Source: Welwitschia mirabilis (Eukaryota; Gnetophyta; Gnetopsida; Welwitschiales). Taken from it: 64,000 bases of DNA. The position numbers and the translations under genes are program-made. This document shows, piece by piece, positions 59,201 through 64,000 of this stretch; position 1 is the stretch's first letter, and the number at the start of each line of letters is the position of its first letter. Below the pieces are notes generated by a model. The model worked only from the letters and a program-made list of their open reading frames with translations, was not told the origin of the DNA and did no database searches. The DNA lies in assembly GCA_051453625.1 (NCBI GenBank), contig JBOZIK010000001.1:190209414-190273413 (forward strand), given 5' to 3'.

Positions 59201-60100
59201 TTGATCATGGTTTTAGTAGAAATTCAATGGATTCTTCATTTGAAGAAAATACTACTCAAATATAATGTCAAAGTACTTGGTTGTAATCTACTATTCAAAA
59301 TGTTCACAATGATGAGAAGCATAAAACTAAAACTAGACAAGGATCACATACATCTTATGATGATGATGATGATCATCTCTATTTAAAATTTGATCATGAA
59401 CCAGCCTTGGTTAAGGATGTCATACAAAATGATAAATGGAGAAACATTATGCAAGAAGAATATGATAACCTTGTTGAAAATGATATATGGAAGTTGGTAG
59501 ATCTTTCATTAAAATGCATAGCATTACCTAACAAATGTGTTTTTCACAACATATATAATTTAGATAATATTCTTAAACAACATAAAGCTTGACTTGTTGC
59601 TATAGGCTTATGTTCGAAGAGAGGATTTGATTATAATGAGGTCTTTATATTAACTGCAAAATGAGGTACTATTAGAATATTACTTATTTTAGCTGCGTAA
59701 AGAGGATGAAAGCTTTATCAATTGCATATAAATATTGCCTTATATATGGAGATTTAAAAGAAGAAATTCACATGATATAACTAAAATGACTTAAAGTAAA
59801 AAACAAGAACAAAAGATGTATAGATTGACTAAGTCATTATATGAACTAAAACAAGCACCAAAAGCATGATACACTAGGTTTGCAAATTATCTAAGTTTCA
59901 TTATTCACACTATGTGATTATTAAAATGTGGATTTCATATTATTTATAAAGCCTAATGGGATCAAATCCATATATATAATGATATATTTGGACAATATGC
60001 TAATAACTGGAATTGACGAGTAAGATGTTAGAAGAACAAAAATCACTCTAAGTAAAGCATTAAAATTTTATAAGCTCATACTAGTAAGATTTTACAACTA
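59201..60100 (+). pseudogene. Ty1/copia reverse transcriptase (element G)
   Basis: The open frame 59407-59592 reads VKDVIQNDKWRNIMQEEYDN, then LVENDIWKLVDL, the classic N-terminal copia RT block (A....W..AM..E...L..N.TW.LV). It continues with LVAIGLCSKRGFDYNEVF (59595-59650), TIRILLILAA, a LKQAPKA-like block near 59850, and YLDNMLITG (59985-60015) where the family has Y-V-D-D-M-L-I-x-G; the second catalytic Asp is Asn. It breaks off near 60100-60140. Confidence 0.88.
59357..59376 (+). repeat. Short GAT microsatellite
   Basis: About six GAT/ATG units (tgatgatgatgatgatc), just upstream of the RT block of element G. In frame it would give an Asp run in the acidic linker before RT. Confidence 0.6.
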
Positions 60101-60140
60101 TAGAGATTATTTAAAGAAAAGATGGAATATTCTTTTTGGG

Positions 60141-61844
60141 TTTTTTTTTGAGAAATGATAAATATATATTATAAGATAAAATAAGAAAAGACATAACTTA
60201 GCTTAAAATTTATTTTTTCAAGCTCTATAAAAATCATACTAATAATCAAAACCTGAAACATTAGAATCTAATTTAGTCAGCTCTAGTTTCTACTTCCAAT
60301 TAGATACAAGCTCTAAACTAGCATACCCTAATAGATTCAACTTTCTCTTCTTCTACTTCTTCCTCCTGCTATTGTTGTTGTATTTCTTGATATCAGATTA
60401 ATATTATTCTTACTCTTCTAGTGCATCATCAATGCACTTACTAGACAATAAAATATCATACTCCTCATCACTCTGATTGTATTAGGTAGTTTCCATAGTA
60501 GCAACTTTTAGATAGGCCCTCTTAGAATATCTTACTAACCTAAAACTATAGTATTTATCTACATTTTCCTTTGTTATAGAATCTAAATTAATCCATCATG
60601 TGTTATCTTATAACGTTAGAATGAGTATTGGAGATAATATGGGAGGAAGAAGGAAAGATCATTTAAAATTCTTCCATCATGACAACCAAGAAGTGAAAAT
60701 GAAGGTTATTTATTTTGTCAAAGTGTCCTTCTAAGATAAAGTACTTTATAATTAGAGCATCTTAAGAATCAAAAGGCCTTAGAAGATCTTTTCTTCTATA
60801 GCTTCTTCCTCTTTTTCTCAACATTTTCCCTATCAATATTTTAAACTAAGGTACTATAAATACTTTAGAAGCATCTCTTTTGAGCTCAATTCCTTGAGGA
60901 CATATATAGATGGCATCACTAATAGAATAAATATCAATAAATATGATAGCATTACCTATGTGGATAAATAATTTATTCTAGTTTTTGAAGAACTCCTTCC
61001 AGAGATCTAGATCATAACCCTTAAGTCTTAGCATATAAGAATCCCATCTTGTAGCTTAGAATACCTTCCAATTCTAATTATGATTTAATAGCATGTCATA
61101 CCTAGTTGGCTCTATTCTTAAGGCCTTTCCCATGTCTTTGATGCATCAAGGTTATTAGAAGTGCTCTGGAACATTTCTAATGCTCCTATCTAGTGCCATT
61201 TAGATGCTCTCTACTACATCATCCTGCAAGTTAAACATAGTTCTATTTGCAAGGTTTAAACTAGCCTTATTTTATAGATATGGATATCATCTAATTCTTT
61301 ACTCTATTAAGTAATTTTGAATTTCAACTTTAACAAAGAGATTTTTCTTATTGAAAAATAATATCATGTTTATGTTTTCATAAAATCCAATCTCCAATGA
61401 TAATGAGTTATTTTTCTTGAAATAATTAAAGTTATTCAAGCTAATAAGAGAAGGATAAGATATAGTCATGGATTTCCATAGATCTTTTGTAAAAGAGCAT
61501 TAAATGAATAAGCAACATTAAGATTCATTATCTTCATGATACATGGAATAGTTCTGATCTATTCTTAAATTTCTTTGGATGAGCTTATCTATTATTGGAA
61601 TCAAATTCTTCAATTTATATCATCAAAACATCTTAATTTTCTTTATACTTTCTGCCATTCGTAGTCATAATTAAATAAATTATGGTATGTTTTGAAGATT
61701 CTTATTTTACTATTTTGGATTGGAAGTAAAGCATTTGCCCTCAAATAATATAATTCCTTTCTTTTTCTTTGTAATTATACTTAAAAAACTTTATCCAAGG
61801 GATATTATTATCTATATAAAATCTATAATAGTACTTTAAAAAAA
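60141..61844 (-). other. T-run and unassigned DNA downstream of LINE RT
   Basis: The plus strand has ttttttttt at 60141-60149, directly after the copia RT breaks off; on the minus strand this is an A-run where the poly(A) tail of the LINE to the right could end. The 1.7 kb between the run and the LINE C-terminus is open to question: minus-strand frames at 60.85-61.1 kb (LDLWKEFFKN-like) faintly recall LINE ORF1 or gag, but the order would be wrong. No firm call. Confidence 0.3.
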
Positions 61845-62960
61845 ATGCATTTACTCATGTCCAAAGTTTTCCTCACCCCAAGACCACTAGCTTTTTTTTG
61901 GCATAGTTATTTGTTCAAAGTTGATAAGATGAAGCCTCTTTTGAGGTTTTCCACCCAACCAAATAAAGTCTCTAATAATGTTATCAATCAAGCTAGTAAA
62001 TGTTTTGTAAATAGGAAAGCAACAAGTAGGGTATACCATCATGCTTACAATATGGCCTAAGTCAATCTAGCTGTCTTGTGTATCTACATATGAGCTGTCA
62101 AGTTAGAGTCTATAAATTTAGCTAGAAGAACTTTTCTTATACTTGAAAGAAATTTGTTATCCTATATAATAAATCATATTGTAATTTTCCTTACTAAGAT
62201 AATCCAAACCTTACTTAAAATTTGATCAAATTTAAGAGAAATCTTAAAATAGATATCTAAACATCTACTTGGAAACATTGAAAAACCTTTAATATGTCTA
62301 ACTTTATTTTTTGATGAGTGTTTATCAAGAAAATCTTAAATTTATATCAATTGATCATAATACCTAAGGAATTATGAAAATAATTCAAATGATTATAAGC
62401 TTGTTGAGCCACAAAAAGGCTAGAATCAAGACATAAAAAAGTATCATATACAAACTGAAGAACAAGATAAAAGGAAGTTAATTCAATTATTAAGATCTAA
62501 TACTAATAAAATAATCTAGCTAAAGAATCCATTACTAGAATAAAGATTTAAGAAGATAGAGGATCACCCTAGTAAAGNNNNNNNNNNCCATTGAACTATA
62601 TCAAATGCTTTAGCTATATCAGACTTATAGGCTTATTCTTCTTATGGTACAAATACATAATTTTATTAGCAAGAATGATGTTATTATGTATGACTCTTCC
62701 TGATATCAACCTAGATTGAAAAGGAAAAATCATATCTAGAATAAGTGTTTTAATCCTATCAATAATAATCTTCTAGTAGATCTTATATAAAATATTATGT
62801 AGGTTGATTGGCTAATACTAATGGGGATTTTTGTCCATATTTTGATTTGTGAATGAGTATGATGAGAGTATCATTATAAGGTATTGCACTACTAACTTGC
62901 ATGTATTTGATAGGTATTTTGAGTAGTTCTACAAGATATTAGATAAGTTTGTGTTGGATT
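61845..62960 (-). pseudogene. L1-type LINE reverse transcriptase and C-terminal region, 5' truncated
   Basis: Minus strand blocks in order: NDTLIILIHKSKYGQK (62880-62830, family N-T-I-LIPK), FPFQSRLISGRVIHNNIILA (62740-62670, family QSAF..GR.I.DN...A), QGDPLSS-IFILVMDSLARLF (62570-62505, family QGDPLSP.LFI), LQFVYDTFLCLDS (62465-62430, family FADDTL; first catalytic Asp lost), NHLNYFHNSLGIMIN (62400-62355), and FIWLGGKPQKRLHLINFEQI-like sequence with a PK..GGLG-like block (61960-61870). Endonuclease is absent, consistent with typical 5' truncation. A 10-N gap lies within. Confidence 0.85.
62578..62587. other. Assembly gap, 10 N
   Basis: Ten N within the LINE RT, between the A-F-D-I-V-Q-W block and the QGDPLSS block; protein spacing suggests more than ten bases are missing. 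Confidence 0.95.
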
Positions 62961-63099
62961 TCCATGCTAATGTAAAGCTGAGATGAAAGATACAAAAACA
63001 TATAATCTTTATGATATTTTGTAGCATTTAAATCTATTTACAATATTTCTTTTTTTAAAATAAGCCTTCTGCAAACATTAATGCTAATGCATTATATGG

Positions 63100-63720
63100 A
63101 TACTTATAAAAAGCCTATTGTCCACCTCATCGTCTGGATGATTATATGGATAATAGACTAATTAAGCTAATGAGAATGCTGATTGGAATCAATTTGACAG
63201 CTAACATGGAATTCTTATAAGATGATATCATCTCTTATGTCATCCAAATGACCAACAAGATGACATCTAAAATAATGATTCATTGAACTTCATATAACTT
63301 TAGCCATTTATTTCTATATGTCTTGCATTGTTATTAGGGTTGTATATATACCTATTTGTCCTATTTGTTTGTGAGTATACTTTTGTCGATAAGTATTAAC
63401 TCCACCTTCAAATATTTCTTGTCTTTTCTTGCATTGAAAATTCTTATGATATGAGATTAAAGGACTGGGGATCCATCCATTATAGTTACAAAGAGACTTC
63501 TTCCTTGGTATTGGGCTATGCTTCCTCTATTAATGTGTAGCTATTTTATAACATGGATGTTGATTTGAAATTAATTTAAAGAATTGTTTTTCTATTTTAT
63601 TATGCTTATTGTGTGCATGTTTGTTATAGTTTATGTTGCTTATAATTTTCTGACAATTTATTAAGCAATATAGATTATTAATACAACCTAGTTTAAACAT
63701 TATTAGTTAGGTTCATTATA
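63100..63720 (+). repeat. Diverged LTR relative of element E
   Basis: Shares with the E LTRs the ggatccatcc-tagttac block, cttggtattgggctatgcttc, the cctctattaatg segment and the aattaatt...attg tail (63470-63600), plus two GATGAC-type motifs (63118-63150 and 63225-63270). The 16-bp array is not present in the visible part. It may be a solo or truncated LTR of a related family; the window ends soon after. Confidence 0.55.
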
Positions 63721-64000
63721 TTTCTTTCCTAGATTAACTTTACATAGTTTTCTATTTTTTTTAACGTACTTGATAGCTTAGACTAGTTTTGATCTAGTAA
63801 CAACATTCCTTAATTGATCTATATTATACAGGATTAATCTCTATGATAGGACAATCTGGTAATTGGATAGAATTTAAACTTAGCTTAGATTTGCATAAGT
63901 GTGTTTATATTATCATTTTCTACATTGTTATTTATTTTTACTATTAAAGTACATAAGTGTTTTATTTTGAAATAAATTCTTTTTTTTTTTAGCCTATGCT
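63721..64000. other. Unassigned window edge
   Basis: No feature seen. If the preceding LTR belongs to a plus-strand element, its leader would be here, but no primer site is readable. Confidence 0.4.

Larger units (their letters stand above)
50930..60140 (+). mobile_element. Element G: Ty1/copia retrotransposon split by element H
   Basis: Plus-strand copia sequence is read as gag zinc knuckle (51457-51498), protease (51.63-51.85 kb) and integrase (to 52.88 kb). It resumes with RT at 59.2-60.1 kb. The gap is filled exactly by element H (about 52.88-58.95 kb), so H is inferred to be a nested insertion. No LTR of G was recognised; RT is cut near 60140 by a T-run and LINE sequence. Confidence 0.7.

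Noticed and set aside
60780-61120. Minus-strand LDLWKEFFKN-like stretch as LINE ORF1 or gag
   Set aside because: Resemblance is short and the position downstream of LINE RT is wrong for ORF1; kept only as a remark.
1-64000. Host protein-coding genes, rRNA genes or endogenous pararetrovirus copies
   Set aside because: No exon-like conserved non-transposon protein blocks, rRNA sequence or movement-protein/coat-protein plus RT arrangement of plant pararetroviruses was recognised; all RT blocks fit gypsy, copia or LINE families.

Overview
This window looks like an intergenic, transposon-packed stretch of a large plant nuclear genome. By eye it is roughly three-quarters A+T with very few CG dinucleotides, and I find no intact gene. 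Almost every coding signal is a decayed retrotransposon of a plant type: Ty3/gypsy elements of the Athila/Tat and chromodomain lineages, Ty1/copia elements, and L1-type LINEs. The longest open frames are only about 60 to 130 codons, and the recognisable ones are surviving pieces of gag, protease, integrase or reverse transcriptase. The species cannot be named from this sequence. Four runs of N (100, 12, 10 and 10 bases) mark assembly gaps.

Layout. 1-4.6 kb: unassigned DNA, two degenerate tandem arrays (1.55-2.4 kb) and a plus-strand gypsy reverse transcriptase remnant (3.9-4.4 kb). 6.1-14.25 kb: a minus-strand chromodomain gypsy element (D) with gag, protease, RNase H, integrase and chromodomain, split by about 5 kb of unassigned DNA. 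16.1-18.7 kb: a minus-strand LINE. 20.1-26.7 kb: a plus-strand element (E) with paired 1.5-kb LTRs that carry a 16-bp tandem array, and no detectable pol. 26.7-34.6 kb: a minus-strand Athila-like element (A) with 3' LTR, integrase, RNase H, RT and protease. 35.8 kb: a tRNA-like (SINE-type) sequence. 37.4-39.0 kb: an LTR fragment and a gypsy RNase H on the plus strand. 39.0-45.5 kb: a second Athila-like element (B) of the same family as A, internally deleted. 45.5-50.9 kb: a minus-strand copia element (C) with gag, protease, integrase, RT, primer site and LTR. 50.9-60.1 kb: a plus-strand copia element (G) split by a second LTR element without detectable pol (H, 52.9-58.95 kb). 60.1-63.0 kb: a minus-strand LINE RT. 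63.1-63.7 kb: a diverged relative of the E LTR.

Nothing here works as an operon or pathway. What can be read is a history of nested insertion, illegitimate deletion and base decay. Most in-frame stops fit C-to-T or G-to-A change at conserved Trp, Gln or Arg codons, as expected for methylated, silenced plant transposons. I found no convincing new biological system. The points most worth following are the pol-less elements E and H, the minisatellite built into the E LTR, recurrent short motifs in the E and Athila LTRs, and two unidentified protein-like remnants at 10.3-11.3 kb.
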